Shown here one piece after another: positions 26,437-35,330 of a stretch of 64,000 bases of DNA. The stretch lies in contig CAVZRJ010000005.1 in NCBI GenBank assembly GCA_963777665.1, positions 204,568-268,567 of the forward strand, in the 5' to 3' direction. The notes below the pieces were generated by a model. It ran no database searches and was not told where the DNA came from. It saw nothing but the letters and a program-made list of their open reading frames with translations. The DNA comes from Bog-756 sp963777665 (GTDB taxonomy: Bacteria; Actinomycetota; Acidimicrobiia; Acidimicrobiales; RAAP-2). The position numbers and the translations under genes were made by a program. Each line of letters starts with the position of its first letter. Position 1 is the first letter of the stretch.

Positions 26437-27992
26437 GGGACACCCCCGCCATTCGCCTCGCCGTCCGATCCGTCCGCGTCCGCCGGTTGCAACGGGAGCT
26501 CGACCACGAACCGCGTGCCTCGTCCAACGGCGTTTTCGCTCCAGACGTGGCCGCCGTGCAGCCGCACGTGCTCGGCGACCAGCGAGAGCCCGAGTCCGGT
26601 CCCCTGGCCGGCGTCCCGCTGTCCGGCCCGCCCTCCCCGGTAGAAGCGCTCGAAGAGGTGCTGACGCTGATCCTCGGGCACGCCCGGGCCATGATCCTCG
26701 ACGAGCACCCTGATGGCGGTCGCGGGTAGCTCGGTGCCGTCCGGTCCAGGTCGACCCGGCCCGGGTTCGCGCTCGACCAGGACCCGGGTGACCCCACCTG
26801 CGTAGAGCGACGCGTTCTCGACCAGGTTGGCCATGACCCGCTCGAACCGGCGCTTGTCCACCTGCAGGCGGAGCCCATCGAGCCCGGGACCGATCTCCAC
26901 CGGGTAGCTGGCGGAGGAGCGGTGACCGTCGGGAGGGACGGGCACCGAGGCTGCGACCGCCCGGCGCACGAGCTCGCCGGGGTCGACCTCGTCGAGTGAG
27001 AGCTCGGCCGAGCCGGCGTCGAACCGCGAGATCTCGAGCAGGTCGTCGACCATCCGGGTGAACCGCTGGAGGTCTCCGTCGAGGAGGTCGAGGGCGCGCT
27101 GGGCACGAGGGGAGAGCTCGTCGCGGTGGGCCTCGAGGACTGCCACCGTGGCGGTGAGCGTGGTGAGCGGTGACCGGAGCTCGTGGCTCACGTCGGACGT
27201 GAAGCGCGCCTCGCGCTCGATCCGGTCTTGGAGATTCGCCGTCATCTGGTTGAAGGCGGAGGCCAGTTCCTGGAGATCCGCATCGTCGCCGACCTCGACC
27301 CGGGTGTCGAGCTGGCCCCCGGCGATCGCCACCGCCGCATCGGTCACGTCGCCGAGGGGCCGGAGGGCCCGCGAGCTCGCCCAGCGGCCCACGGCGGCCC
27401 CGGCGAGGGTGGTCACGAGGGCCGCGGCAGGCGAGGGCGAAGGCCAGGGCCCGCAAGGTGCCGGCCAGCTCCTCGAGCGAGAAGACCTCGAAGTAGGTCG
27501 AGTGGACCGCCGGCAGCGGCACCCCGATCACCAGCTGCGGCGTCCCCGCCAGGGTGAAGAGCTGGGAGGCCGGCGTGCCGGAGAGGACCAGGCTCCGCTC
27601 CGCAGCGGGTATCGCGCTCTGCCCGACCGAGATCGTCGTTGCGTACCACTGGTCTCCGGTCCGCAGCACGGAGCGGGACCCGGGCAGGGTGTCGACGGAC
27701 TCGATGAGCTGGGTCACATCGGTGGTCGGCGAGTGGAGCGCGTTCTGGATGAGCGAGGCGTTGGCGAAGGCCTGGCGCTGCTCCGCCGACTGGCGCTCGC
27801 TGAGGAAGGTCTGGCGGGCGGTGAAGTAGGTGATCCCGGCCATCAGGGTGGAGAGCGCGAACGGCGCCGATGGTGAACGCCAGGGTGACCCGGGCCCGTA
27901 GTCCGAGGCTGACCGACGGTCGTGTCGCGTCGGCCCGGTGGAGGCGACGGGCCCTGGCCGTCTGCGCCGGCCTCCTGGTCCGACCGGGACAC
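26433..27992 (-). CDS. mtrB: Sensor histidine kinase MtrB-like, frame broken three times
   Basis: The membrane sensor paired with the response regulator encoded just before it. The reading frame is split into four parts joined by apparent one-base insertions between about 27992 and 27930, near 27861 and at 27429. Together they give 518 residues: a first membrane helix ('VTLAFTIGA'/'FALSTLMAGITYF'), an extracytoplasmic domain, a second helix, HAMP ('ASSRALRPLGDVTDAAVAIAGGQL'), the phosphoacceptor box 'FTSDVSHELRSPLTTL', and the ATPase boxes 'LVENAS', 'VEDHGPGVP' and 'GTGLGLSLV'. The likely start is GTG 27992, four bases after the mtrA stop. The gene order and domain layout are those of MtrB, which in other actinobacteria responds to cell-wall and division state. 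Confidence 0.8.
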
Positions 27993-27995
27993 CTC

Positions 27996-28670
27996 TCAGA
28001 CCGCCAGCTTGTAGCCCATGCCCCGGACGGTGAGGATGAACCGGGGCGTCGCCGGGTCCGGCTCGATCTTGGTGCGAAGGCGCCGCACGTGGACATCGAC
28101 CAGGCGCCCGTCGCCGAAGTAGTCGTACCCCCAGACCTGCTCGAGCAGGTGCTCGCGGCTGAGCACCTTGCCCGGATGGTCGGCCAGCTCGCACAGCAGG
28201 CGGAACTCGGTGCGGGTGCAGTGGATCTCCTGGCCGTCCCTGCGGACCTCGCCTGCCTCGGGCTCGATCTCGACGTCACCGAAGCTGAGGACGCCAGAAC
28301 CGTCGGCGCCGCGCGATCTGCGGAGCAGGGCCCGGATCCGGGCAGCCAGCTCCTTGGCCACGAAGGGCTTGGTGACGTAGTCGTCGGCACCCGCCTCGAG
28401 CCCGGCCACCACGTCGTGGGTGTCCGATCGGGCGGTCACCATGATGATCGGCACCGTCGACTGGCGGCGCAGGGTGCGGCAGGCCTCGAAGCCGTCGATA
28501 CCGGGCAGCATGAGGTCGATCAGGACCAGCTCGAACGGCTCCGCCGTGAACCGGCCGACCGCCTCCTCGCCGCTCCCGGCGTCCTCCACCGAGTAGCCCT
28601 CGTCCTCGAGGGCGAGGCGCATCGAGGAGCGGATCCGTTCGTCGTCCTCGACGATCAGGATGCGGCTCAT
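27996..28670 (-). CDS. mtrA: Response regulator MtrA (OmpR family)
   Basis: A DNA-binding response regulator of 224 residues. The receiver domain has 'IVEDDERIR', the phosphorylation site Asp52 in 'LVLIDLMLPG', and the switch Lys in 'YVTKPF'. The winged-helix effector has 'HCTRTEFRLLCELADHPGKVLSREHLLEQVWGYDY' and 'VHVRRLRTKIEPDP', close to MtrA. The ATG at 28670 lies 6 nt after CATGAT, a possible -10 box, so the operon message may be leaderless. It is followed directly by the mtrB-like kinase. MtrA family members regulate cell-wall, osmotic and division genes. Confidence 0.92.
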   Translation of the reverse strand: MSRILIVEDDERIRSSMRLALEDEGYSVEDAGSGEEAVGRFTAEPFELVLIDLMLPGIDGFEACRTLRRQSTVPIIMVTARSDTHDVVAGLEAGADDYVTKPFVAKELAARIRALLRRSRGADGSGVLSFGDVEIEPEAGEVRRDGQEIHCTRTEFRLLCELADHPGKVLSREHLLEQVWGYDYFGDGRLVDVHVRRLRTKIEPDPATPRFILTVRGMGYKLAV

Positions 28671-28676
28671 CGCGCG

Positions 28677-28682
28677 ATCATG
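28677..28682 (-). promoter_or_regulatory. Possible -10 box of mtrA
   Basis: CATGAT on the minus strand, one base off the TANNNT pattern, ends 6 nt before the mtrA ATG. Confidence 0.3.
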
Positions 28683-28741
28683 GCACGCTCGCCCTGCGCT
28701 GCAGACGACGGGGCCGCGGTGCGGGCGGGCGCCCGCCGGCG

Positions 28742-30423
28742 TCAGGTCTTCCAGATCTGGGTGGGCCAGATCGCCCCACCGATGAGGGGGAAGGCCTTGC
28801 CGCCTGCGGGGGTGGTCGGGTTGGCGAAGTTCTGCACCGAGGGGATGCGCCCCGATGGCCCAGACGGTCCGGTCTGCCCAGATGTAGGGGATGTTCGTGC
28901 CGAGCAGGCGGTTGACCTCTTGGTACGCGGAAGACCTGATCCGTCCGGTTGCTCGACTGACGACCCTTGAGGAGCGCTGTCTGCATTGCCGGGTCGGTGT
29001 TGCGGGCCATGTTGATCGAGAAGACCGGTGTGTTGGCGTTGGTCGGGCTCCAGAAGATGTAGTTGAGGTCCGGGTTGACCGCACCGAACTGTCGCCAGAC
29101 CTGCGCCTCGAAGTCTCCGAGCAGGGCGGTGTTGATGATCGACTCCTGCTGGATCGGGTTGAGGGTGACGGTCATGCCGACCGTCTGGAGCTGCTGCTGG
29201 TAGTACTGGGCGATCTTGGTGGTGCTGGCGTCGGGCACGTGGTTGAGGCTGAGCGACACCGGCTGCCCGGTCTCCTGCTGTACCTGCTGGACCAGCTGCT
29301 TGGCCTTGGCCGGGTTGTAGACGGGGTAGCCGCTGTCCGCCAGGTAGTACGGCGAGGTCGGGCTGAACGGTCCGTTCGAGGTCGGGTTGACCCCGTGGTC
29401 GATGACCGCGACGTACTGGGCCGAGCTGATCGCGTAGGCCATCGCCTGGCGAAGCTTGAGGTTGTTGAACGGCGGCTTGGACAGATTGAGCAGGAGGCAG
29501 CCCATGTCGGACTCGCCCGCCACGTTCTGCGAGTCGTCGATGTACCCGTAGGAGCTGTTGTTCCGTAGGGCGCTGATCTCGATGGCGGTGTCGGTGTGCA
29601 TGATGTCCACCGAGCCCGACTCCAAGCTGCTCAGGAGGGAGCTCGGGTCGGGGATCGGCTTGTAGGTGATGCTGTCGAGATAGGGGAGTCCCGGCCGCCA
29701 GTAGTGGGGGTTCTTGGTGGCGGTGAAGTGATCGTTCGGGACCCAGTCCTGGAAGACGAACGGTCCGGTCCCGATCGGGTTGGTCTGGCTGCCCGAGTGG
29801 AGCCAGTTGGGCTCGGCGACGAAGGCGAACTGGCTCCCGATCCCACCGGTCAGGTAGAAGTTGAACGGCACCCATGGGGACTTCATGGTGATCGTGGTCA
29901 CGAGCGGGCCGGTGGCGGCCACCGTGCTGATGGTGGTGAGGGCCGGCCCGGTCAGGGCGGAGGCCTTGTGGGCCTCGAAGTTGGCGACCACCGCTGCCGC
30001 GTCGCACGGCGTCCCGTTGTGGAAGACCAGGTTCGGGCGCAGGGTGATCGTCCAGACCGTGTAGTCGCTGTTGGGTGTGACCGACTGGGCGAGGTACGGC
30101 TGGGGCGTCCCGCTCGCATCCAGGATCATGAGCGGGTCGAACACCGTGCGGGCGTAGAGGATGCCGACCTCGTCGAACGTCCCGAGAGTCGGGGAGAAGC
30201 CCTTCTCTTCGGTGTCGACCCCGAACACGACCTGGCCGCCCTGCTTGGGCGTGGCGGTCGAGACGCCGTCCGGGTGGCCGGTGGACCCGGCCGAGGTGCC
30301 GGTGGCCGAGCCCGAGCTGCCGCATGCGGCGAGGATGCCACCGGAGGCCCCGATGACGGCGATGCCCGCCCCGGTGGCGGCCCCCCGTGCCAGGAACGAG
30401 CGACGGTCGATGCGATCAGACAT
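28742..30423 (-). CDS. Peptide/nickel-type ABC solute-binding protein (family 5), frame broken twice
   Basis: A lipid-anchored binding protein of the oligopeptide/nickel family. It starts at ATG 30423 (GGGGGA ribosome site about 5 nt upstream) with a twin-arginine signal 'DRRSFLARG' followed by a hydrophobic stretch and lipobox 'ILAACG'. The family core includes 'TPQPYLAQSVTPNSDYTVWTITLRPNLVFHNG' type sequence and 'NKPPFNNLKLRQAMAYAIS'-like region. One extra base near 28930-28933 leads to 'SAYQEVNRLLGTNIPYIWAD', and a second, in the C4 run at 28850-28853, to 'PSVQNFANPTTPAGG', ending at 28742. The corrected length is 559 residues. No permease or ATPase genes lie beside it, so it is an orphan here. 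Confidence 0.82.
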
Positions 30424-30638
30424 GTTCCCCCTTATGACAGTGGGCCGGGACACGTGGCCCACGGCTTCTTCGATTCGGTACACCTCCAGCGGCTGGCGCC
30501 GGCCCCCCGTCCTGCCGTCCGGGCACGACGATAGCCCTCCGACCAGGTCTGTGTACGACAAGATGCCCGGGATGCGGGACTCGGTCCTCGGACGCGGGAA
30601 GGTCGGTCGGGATGCCCCCCGCCGGGCGCCCGGCCCGG

Positions 30639-30644
30639 TACTCT
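30639..30644 (+). promoter_or_regulatory. -10 box of xerC (leaderless start)
   Basis: TACTCT ends 6 nt before GTG 30651, which decides the start over the in-frame ATG at 30612. Confidence 0.45.
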
Positions 30645-30650
30645 GCACGC

Positions 30651-31586
30651 GTGGCCTGGGAGATCGCCGCCTACCGCCGATCGGTCTCCGGACTCTCACC
30701 GGCCACGGTGCGTGCCTACTGCTCCGATGTCGAACGGTTCACCGTCTGGGCCGGACGGGGCGGCGCCACAGGACCGTCCGAGGTCGACCGGATCACCCTC
30801 CGGCGCTACCTCGCCCACCTGGCCACCAGGCGCTACGCCAAGGCCACCATCTCCCGCACGGCGGCATCGCTGCGGTCCTACTTCCAGTGGTGTGCGCGGC
30901 GCGGTCTGATCGGGTCCGACCCGTCGGCGCGGCTGTCGGCCCCGGCGCCGGACTCCCGATTGCCGCGCGTGCTGAGCCACACCGATCTGGACCGCCTGCT
31001 GACCCCGGCCACGGGCCACCCGACCACCGGAGGGCCCCCAACCACGAAAGGGGAGGATCCGGGAGGAGGGACCTCGCCGGGTGGACCGGGCCCCCGGGAC
31101 CGCCGTGATGACGCCGTGCTCGAACTGCTCTACGCGAGCGGGATACGGGTGGCCGAGCTGTGCGGGCTCGACGTGGGCCACCTGGACCTCGCCCGGAGGG
31201 TGGTCACCGTGACCGGAAAGGGCGCCACGCAGCGTCAGGTGCTCGTCCACGAGCGGTGCGCGGCGGCGGTCCAGGCCTGGATGGAAGGACCGCGGGCGGA
31301 GCTGATGACCCCGGCCAGTCCCACCGGGGCGCTGTTCTACAACGGGCGGGGCAACCGGCTCGGGCCCCGGGACGTACGCCGCATCCTGGACCGTCGGTCG
31401 CCGGTGCCCACCCACCCCCACGCCCTCCGGCACAGCTTCGCCACCCACCTCCTCGACGGGGGTGCCGACCTGCGGGTCGTGCAGGAATTACTCGGACATG
31501 CCAGCTTGCAGACCACGCAGGTCTACACTCATGTGAGCAAGGAACGCCTGCTTGCGGTCTATTCAGGGACGCATCCACGGGCCTAA
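30651..31586 (+). CDS. xerC: Tyrosine recombinase XerC
   Basis: A site-specific recombinase that resolves chromosome dimers at dif. The 311-residue product has the SAM-like N-terminal domain ('YRRSVSGLSPATVRAYCSDVERF') and a catalytic domain with Arg in 'YASGIRVAELCGL', 'HALRHSFATHLLDGG' (HxxR), the second His in 'LLGHASLQTTQVYTHV' and the Tyr nucleophile in the same stretch. A Pro/Gly/Thr-rich insert of about 30 residues interrupts the region after 'LLTPATG'. The position before a whiG-type sigma gene and rpsB is conserved in actinobacteria, so this is the housekeeping recombinase and not part of a mobile element. Confidence 0.92.
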   Translation: MAWEIAAYRRSVSGLSPATVRAYCSDVERFTVWAGRGGATGPSEVDRITLRRYLAHLATRRYAKATISRTAASLRSYFQWCARRGLIGSDPSARLSAPAPDSRLPRVLSHTDLDRLLTPATGHPTTGGPPTTKGEDPGGGTSPGGPGPRDRRDDAVLELLYASGIRVAELCGLDVGHLDLARRVVTVTGKGATQRQVLVHERCAAAVQAWMEGPRAELMTPASPTGALFYNGRGNRLGPRDVRRILDRRSPVPTHPHALRHSFATHLLDGGADLRVVQELLGHASLQTTQVYTHVSKERLLAVYSGTHPRA

Positions 31587-31594
31587 GGGGACAA

Positions 31595-32449
31595 TTGGCG
31601 ACCAAACTCGACACGGTGGGCCACGGGATCGACGCCCTGTGGACCGAGTACAAGAAATCGGGTGCCCGGGCGCTACGCGATCAGCTGATCCTGCACTACG
31701 CGCCAGTGGTCAAGTACGTGGCCGGCAGGGTGTCGGTCGGGCTGCCCCGTCATGTCGACGAGGCCGACCTGGCGAGTTACGGGATCATCGGCCTGATCGA
31801 TGCCATCGAGCGGTTCGAGCCGGCTCGCAACATCAAGTTCGAGACCTACGCCATCCCCCGGATCAAGGGAGCCATCATCGACGAGCTCCGCTCGATCGAC
31901 TGGGTGCCCCGGTCGGTGCGGGCCAAGGCCCGGGCAGTCGAGCAGTCGTACTCGAAACTCGAAGCGACCCTCCACCGCACCCCGACCGACGCCGAGGTCG
32001 CCGCGGACCTGGAGATGACCGATGAGGAGTTCCAGACGGCCCTGCGCAAGATCTCCTTCGTCGGCGTCGTCGCACTCGACGAGGTCTTCCGGGGCGGTGA
32101 CCGCTCGGACCGCTCGACCCTGGGTGAGACGCTCCCGGACTCGTTGGCCGGACCGCTCGACACCTTCGAGGTCAAGGAGACCAAGGAGGCCCTCATCCGT
32201 GCGGTCGGCCAGATGGGCGACCGGGAGAAGACGGTGCTCACCCTGTACTACTACGAAGGTCTGACCCTTGCGGAGATCGGCGACATCCTCGGGGTGACCG
32301 AGAGCCGGGTCTGCCAGATCCATACCAAGGCCGTCCTGCAACTGCGGGCCAAGCTCGCCGACCGGCCTGAGGGAACCGGCCGCCAGGCGGGCGCCAAGGC
32401 CGCCAAGGGGACCACCGCGACCAAGGCCGTCACCCGCGCCGTCGGCTGA
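31595..32449 (+). CDS. whiG: RNA polymerase sigma factor, WhiG/FliA type
   Basis: A group 3 sigma factor of 284 residues. Region 2 is 'YAPVVKYVAGRVSVGLP...DLASYGIIGLIDAIERFEP' with the -10 recognition part 'FETYAIPRIKGAIIDELRS', region 3 'TDAEVAADLEMTDEEF', and region 4 'LTLYYYEGLTLAEIGDILGVTESRVCQIH'. It has an Ala/Lys-rich tail. The start TTG 31595 has AAGGGG a few bases before it. Relatives control sporulation (WhiG) or motility (FliA); no flagellar or sporulation gene is in the window, so the regulon is unknown. Confidence 0.9.
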   Translation: MATKLDTVGHGIDALWTEYKKSGARALRDQLILHYAPVVKYVAGRVSVGLPRHVDEADLASYGIIGLIDAIERFEPARNIKFETYAIPRIKGAIIDELRSIDWVPRSVRAKARAVEQSYSKLEATLHRTPTDAEVAADLEMTDEEFQTALRKISFVGVVALDEVFRGGDRSDRSTLGETLPDSLAGPLDTFEVKETKEALIRAVGQMGDREKTVLTLYYYEGLTLAEIGDILGVTESRVCQIHTKAVLQLRAKLADRPEGTGRQAGAKAAKGTTATKAVTRAVG

Positions 32450-32513
32450 GCCGACGCGCACGCCCGTCTCCGGTCGGGCAGGGCACCGAGTGGAGGCCCC
32501 CCGGCCGGGGCAC

Positions 32514-32519
32514 TAGCAT
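32514..32519 (+). promoter_or_regulatory. -10 box of the rpsB operon
   Basis: TAGCAT lies about 120 nt before the rpsB ATG. Unlike many genes here, rpsB has a ribosome site (AAGGAG) and an untranslated leader of about 115 nt, which contains a small CCCC-ATCT-GGGG hairpin at 32587-32598. This leaves room for autoregulation by S2. Confidence 0.4.
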
Positions 32520-32639
32520 GGCGGGGTCCGCCGACCGGCGGGCACCCGAGCAGTACCGATCACGCACTCGGCCGCGTCCACGGTCGCCCCATCTGGGGTG
32601 CAGCAGCCGGGGTGGAACAACCGTCCAAGGAGCAGCCAG

Positions 32640-33716
32640 ATGGCCGTCGTCACCATGAAGCAACTGTTGGGCGCGGGCGTCCACTTCGGGCACCAGACCC
32701 GCCGGTGGAACCCAAAGATGCGCAGGTTCATCCTCGGGGAGCGCAACGGGATCTACCTGATCGACCTCCGTCAGACCATGAAGGGGATCGAGGAGTCCTA
32801 CGGGTACATCCGGGACCTCGTCGCCGCGGGCGGCACCATCCTCTTCGTCGGGACCAAGAAGCAGACCCAGGGGCCGGTCGCCATCTATGCCGAGGCCTGT
32901 GGGATGCCGTATGTGAACGAGCGCTGGCTGGGCGGGATGCTGACCAACTTCCAGACGGTCTCCACCCGGGTCAAGCGCATGAAGGAATTCGAGGCCATGC
33001 AGAAGGCCGGCGACTTCGACGCGATGCCCAAGAAGGAGGCCCTGCGCCACACCCGCGAGCTCGAGAAGCTCCAGCGCAACCTCGGGGGCATCCGCGGACT
33101 GGACAAGCTGCCAGACGCCATCTTCGTGATCGACACCAAGAAGGAGCACATCGCGGTCACCGAGGCCAACAAGCTGGGCCTGCCGGTCGTGGCCGTGGTC
33201 GACACCAACTGTGACCCCGACGTGATCACCCATGTGATCCCTGGGAACGACGATGCCATCCGCTCGGGTGCGCTGCTCTGCAGGGTGGTGGCCGACGCGG
33301 TCTCCGAGGGCCGTTTCATCGCCCAGCAGCGTCCGGCCGCCGTTCCCCCGGCGCCCGCACCGGCACCCGCCCCTGCTGCGCCTGCTGCGCCTGCTGCGCC
33401 TGCTGCCGAGGCTTCCGCCACTGCGGCCCCTGCAGAATCTGCCCCTGCCGCCCCGGCGCCTGCTCCCGAGGCCTCAACTGCGGCCCCTGCGCCTGCTCCG
33501 GAGGCCACGCCTGCGGCCCCTGCGACAGAATCCACCCCCGCCCCCGCTGCCCCGACGCCGACTCCACCCCCCGCAGTCGATGCCCCCGCGGCCGAGGCCG
33601 TCGCAGACGTCGTGACACCTGCACCTGAGGCTGCACCCGCACCGGCGCCGGCCACACCCGCGGCCGAGGCTCCGGCTGCCGACGCCGCCCCGACGAGCAC
33701 AACTCAGGAGGTTTAG
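32640..33716 (+). CDS. rpsB: 30S ribosomal protein S2 with long Ala/Pro tail
   Basis: A small-subunit protein needed for late assembly and S1 binding. The conserved part ('MKQLLGAGVHFGHQTRRWNPKM', 'LIDLRQTMKGIEESY', 'VNERWLGGMLTNFQT', 'VDTNCDPDVITHVIPGNDDAIRS') ends near residue 242. A tail of about 115 residues follows, almost only Ala, Pro, Glu and Thr, with repeats such as three copies of 'APA' blocks encoded by cctgctgcg units. The total of 358 residues is about 100 longer than the family norm. ATG 32640 has AAGGAG 8 nt upstream. tsf follows 3 nt after the stop. Confidence 0.95.
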   Translation: MAVVTMKQLLGAGVHFGHQTRRWNPKMRRFILGERNGIYLIDLRQTMKGIEESYGYIRDLVAAGGTILFVGTKKQTQGPVAIYAEACGMPYVNERWLGGMLTNFQTVSTRVKRMKEFEAMQKAGDFDAMPKKEALRHTRELEKLQRNLGGIRGLDKLPDAIFVIDTKKEHIAVTEANKLGLPVVAVVDTNCDPDVITHVIPGNDDAIRSGALLCRVVADAVSEGRFIAQQRPAAVPPAPAPAPAPAAPAAPAAPAAEASATAAPAESAPAAPAPAPEASTAAPAPAPEATPAAPATESTPAPAAPTPTPPPAVDAPAAEAVADVVTPAPEAAPAPAPATPAAEAPAADAAPTSTTQEV

Positions 33717-33719
33717 CTT

Positions 33720-34514
33720 GTGCCTGCCTTCTCCGCCAAGGACGTCCAGAGGCTCCGCCAGCTCACCGGTGTGGGCATGCTCGACGCAAAGCGCGCCCTC
33801 GAGGAGAATGACGGCGACATGGACAAGGCCATGACCTGGCTGCGCGAGCAGGGCCTGGCCAGCCAGTCCAAGCGCGCCGATCGCGACGCGTCCGAGGGCG
33901 CAGTCGCGATCGGTGCAGCCGACGGTGTTGCCTCCATCGTGCAGCTCCGATCGGAGACGGACTTCGTGGCCAAGTCTCCCGAGTTCGTGGCCCTGGTCGC
34001 CGAGCTGGCCGATCTCGTCGCGGCCAAGGGCACCCCTGCTGTCGAGGAGCGGGCCGACGAGCTGGACCGGCTCAAGATCACCCTCAAGGAGAACATCTCG
34101 ATCGGCCGGGTCGTGCGCATCGAGGCCCCCGAGGGCGGGGTGGTCGACTCGTACCTCCACCTGCAGGCCGGTCGCGGTGTGAACGCGGTGGTGGTGGCCG
34201 TCGCCGGTGGGAGCGCCGAGCTCGCTCACGACATCGCCGCGCACATCGCCTTCGCCCGCCCGACCTACATCACAAGAGCGGACGTGCCCGAGGCCGAGGT
34301 GGCCGCCGAGCGCGAGACCGTCGAGAGGATCGCCCGCAACGAGGGAAAGCCCGACGCCGCCCTTCCCAAGATCGTCGAGGGCCGACTCGGCGGGTGGTAC
34401 AAGGAGCGCGTCCTCGTCGACCAGCCGTTCGTCAAGGACGAGAAACAGACGATCGGGAAGCTGCTCGGCGACGCCACCGTGACCGAATTCGCGGAGGTCA
34501 TCGTCGGCGACTGA
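33720..34514 (+). CDS. tsf: Translation elongation factor Ts
   Basis: The guanine-nucleotide exchange factor for EF-Tu. The 264-residue protein has the N-terminal UBA-like domain ('VQRLRQLTGVGMLDAKRALEENDGDMDKAMTWLRE') and the EF-Tu contact segment 'LRSETDFVAKSPEF'. The C-terminal part ends '...VTEFAEVIVGD'. GTG 33720 is preceded by AGGAGG inside the end of rpsB. It has the normal actinobacterial length and order (rpsB-tsf-pyrH-frr). Confidence 0.96.
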   Translation: MPAFSAKDVQRLRQLTGVGMLDAKRALEENDGDMDKAMTWLREQGLASQSKRADRDASEGAVAIGAADGVASIVQLRSETDFVAKSPEFVALVAELADLVAAKGTPAVEERADELDRLKITLKENISIGRVVRIEAPEGGVVDSYLHLQAGRGVNAVVVAVAGGSAELAHDIAAHIAFARPTYITRADVPEAEVAAERETVERIARNEGKPDAALPKIVEGRLGGWYKERVLVDQPFVKDEKQTIGKLLGDATVTEFAEVIVGD

Positions 34515-34532
34515 AGCGGCGACCGAATCGAC

Positions 34533-35252
34533 GTGGGCCAACGACAGCGGATCATCCTGAAGCTCTCCGGTGAGGCCCTCGCCTCGTCGGCGTCGGACGA
34601 GACGATCGACTCTGCGGTCGTCGAGCAGCTGGCGGAGGAGATCGCGAGCTCCCGTGACGAGGTCGACCTCGAACTGGCGGTCATGGTCGGCGGAGGGAAC
34701 ATCTGGCGGGGCACCACCGGGGCAGGCGCCGGCATGGACCGGGCCACGTCGGACACCATGGGGATGCTGGGAACGGTGATCAACGCGCTCGCCCTCCAGG
34801 ACGCGCTCGAGCACCACGGTCAGCCCACCCGGGTGCTGTCCGCCGTGCAGATGGCCGAGGTGGCCGAACCGTACATCCGGCGTCGGGCGATCCGGCACCT
34901 GGAGAAGGGCCGCGTGGTCGTGTTCGCCGCCGGAATGGGCAACCCCTACTTCACCACCGACACCTCGGCCGCCCTGCGGGCGGCCGAGATCGAGGCGAGC
35001 CTGCTGTGCAAGGGAACCCACGGGGGCGTCGACGGCGTCTACAGCGCAGACCCCCGGCTCGACCCCACCGCCACCCGGTACGACGAGATCTCGTTCATGG
35101 AGGTGGTGGCCAACGACCTGCGGGTGATGGATCTCACCGCGATCACCTTCTGCAAGGACAACGGACTGCCGATCAGGGTCTTCGATCTCATGGAACCGGG
35201 AAACATCCGCAAGGCGCTCGGCGGCGAGCGGATCGGGACCCTCATCCGATGA
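34533..35252 (+). CDS. pyrH: UMP kinase
   Basis: Phosphorylates UMP in pyrimidine nucleotide synthesis; hexameric amino acid kinase fold. The 239 residues show 'IILKLSGEALAS', 'VMVGGGNIWRGTTG', 'DRATSDTMGMLGTVINALALQDALE', 'GMGNPYFTTDTSAALRA' and 'KGTHGGVDGVYSADPRLDP'. The GTG start at 34533 follows tsf by 18 nt. The order is conserved. Confidence 0.96.
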   Translation: MGQRQRIILKLSGEALASSASDETIDSAVVEQLAEEIASSRDEVDLELAVMVGGGNIWRGTTGAGAGMDRATSDTMGMLGTVINALALQDALEHHGQPTRVLSAVQMAEVAEPYIRRRAIRHLEKGRVVVFAAGMGNPYFTTDTSAALRAAEIEASLLCKGTHGGVDGVYSADPRLDPTATRYDEISFMEVVANDLRVMDLTAITFCKDNGLPIRVFDLMEPGNIRKALGGERIGTLIR

Positions 35253-35315
35253 GCACGCTCAACCGATGAATTGGCAGGTGGACCTCCCTTCTGGGTGCAC
35301 CCGAACCCTGCTGAC

Positions 35316-35321
35316 TACGCT
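35316..35321 (+). promoter_or_regulatory. -10 box of frr
   Basis: TACGCT ends 9 nt before ATG 35331 and supports that start over an ATG at 35271. Confidence 0.45.
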
Positions 35322-35330
35322 GGTCGGCTG

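Noticed and set aside
28723..28740. GC-rich inverted repeat between the solute-binding protein gene and mtrA as a terminator
   Set aside because: The stem is possible but has no T-tract, and such GC pairings are expected by chance in this sequence.
30651..31586. xerC as a mobile-element recombinase
   Set aside because: It lies next to the whiG-type sigma gene and rpsB, a conserved actinobacterial order, and there are no repeats or cargo around it.
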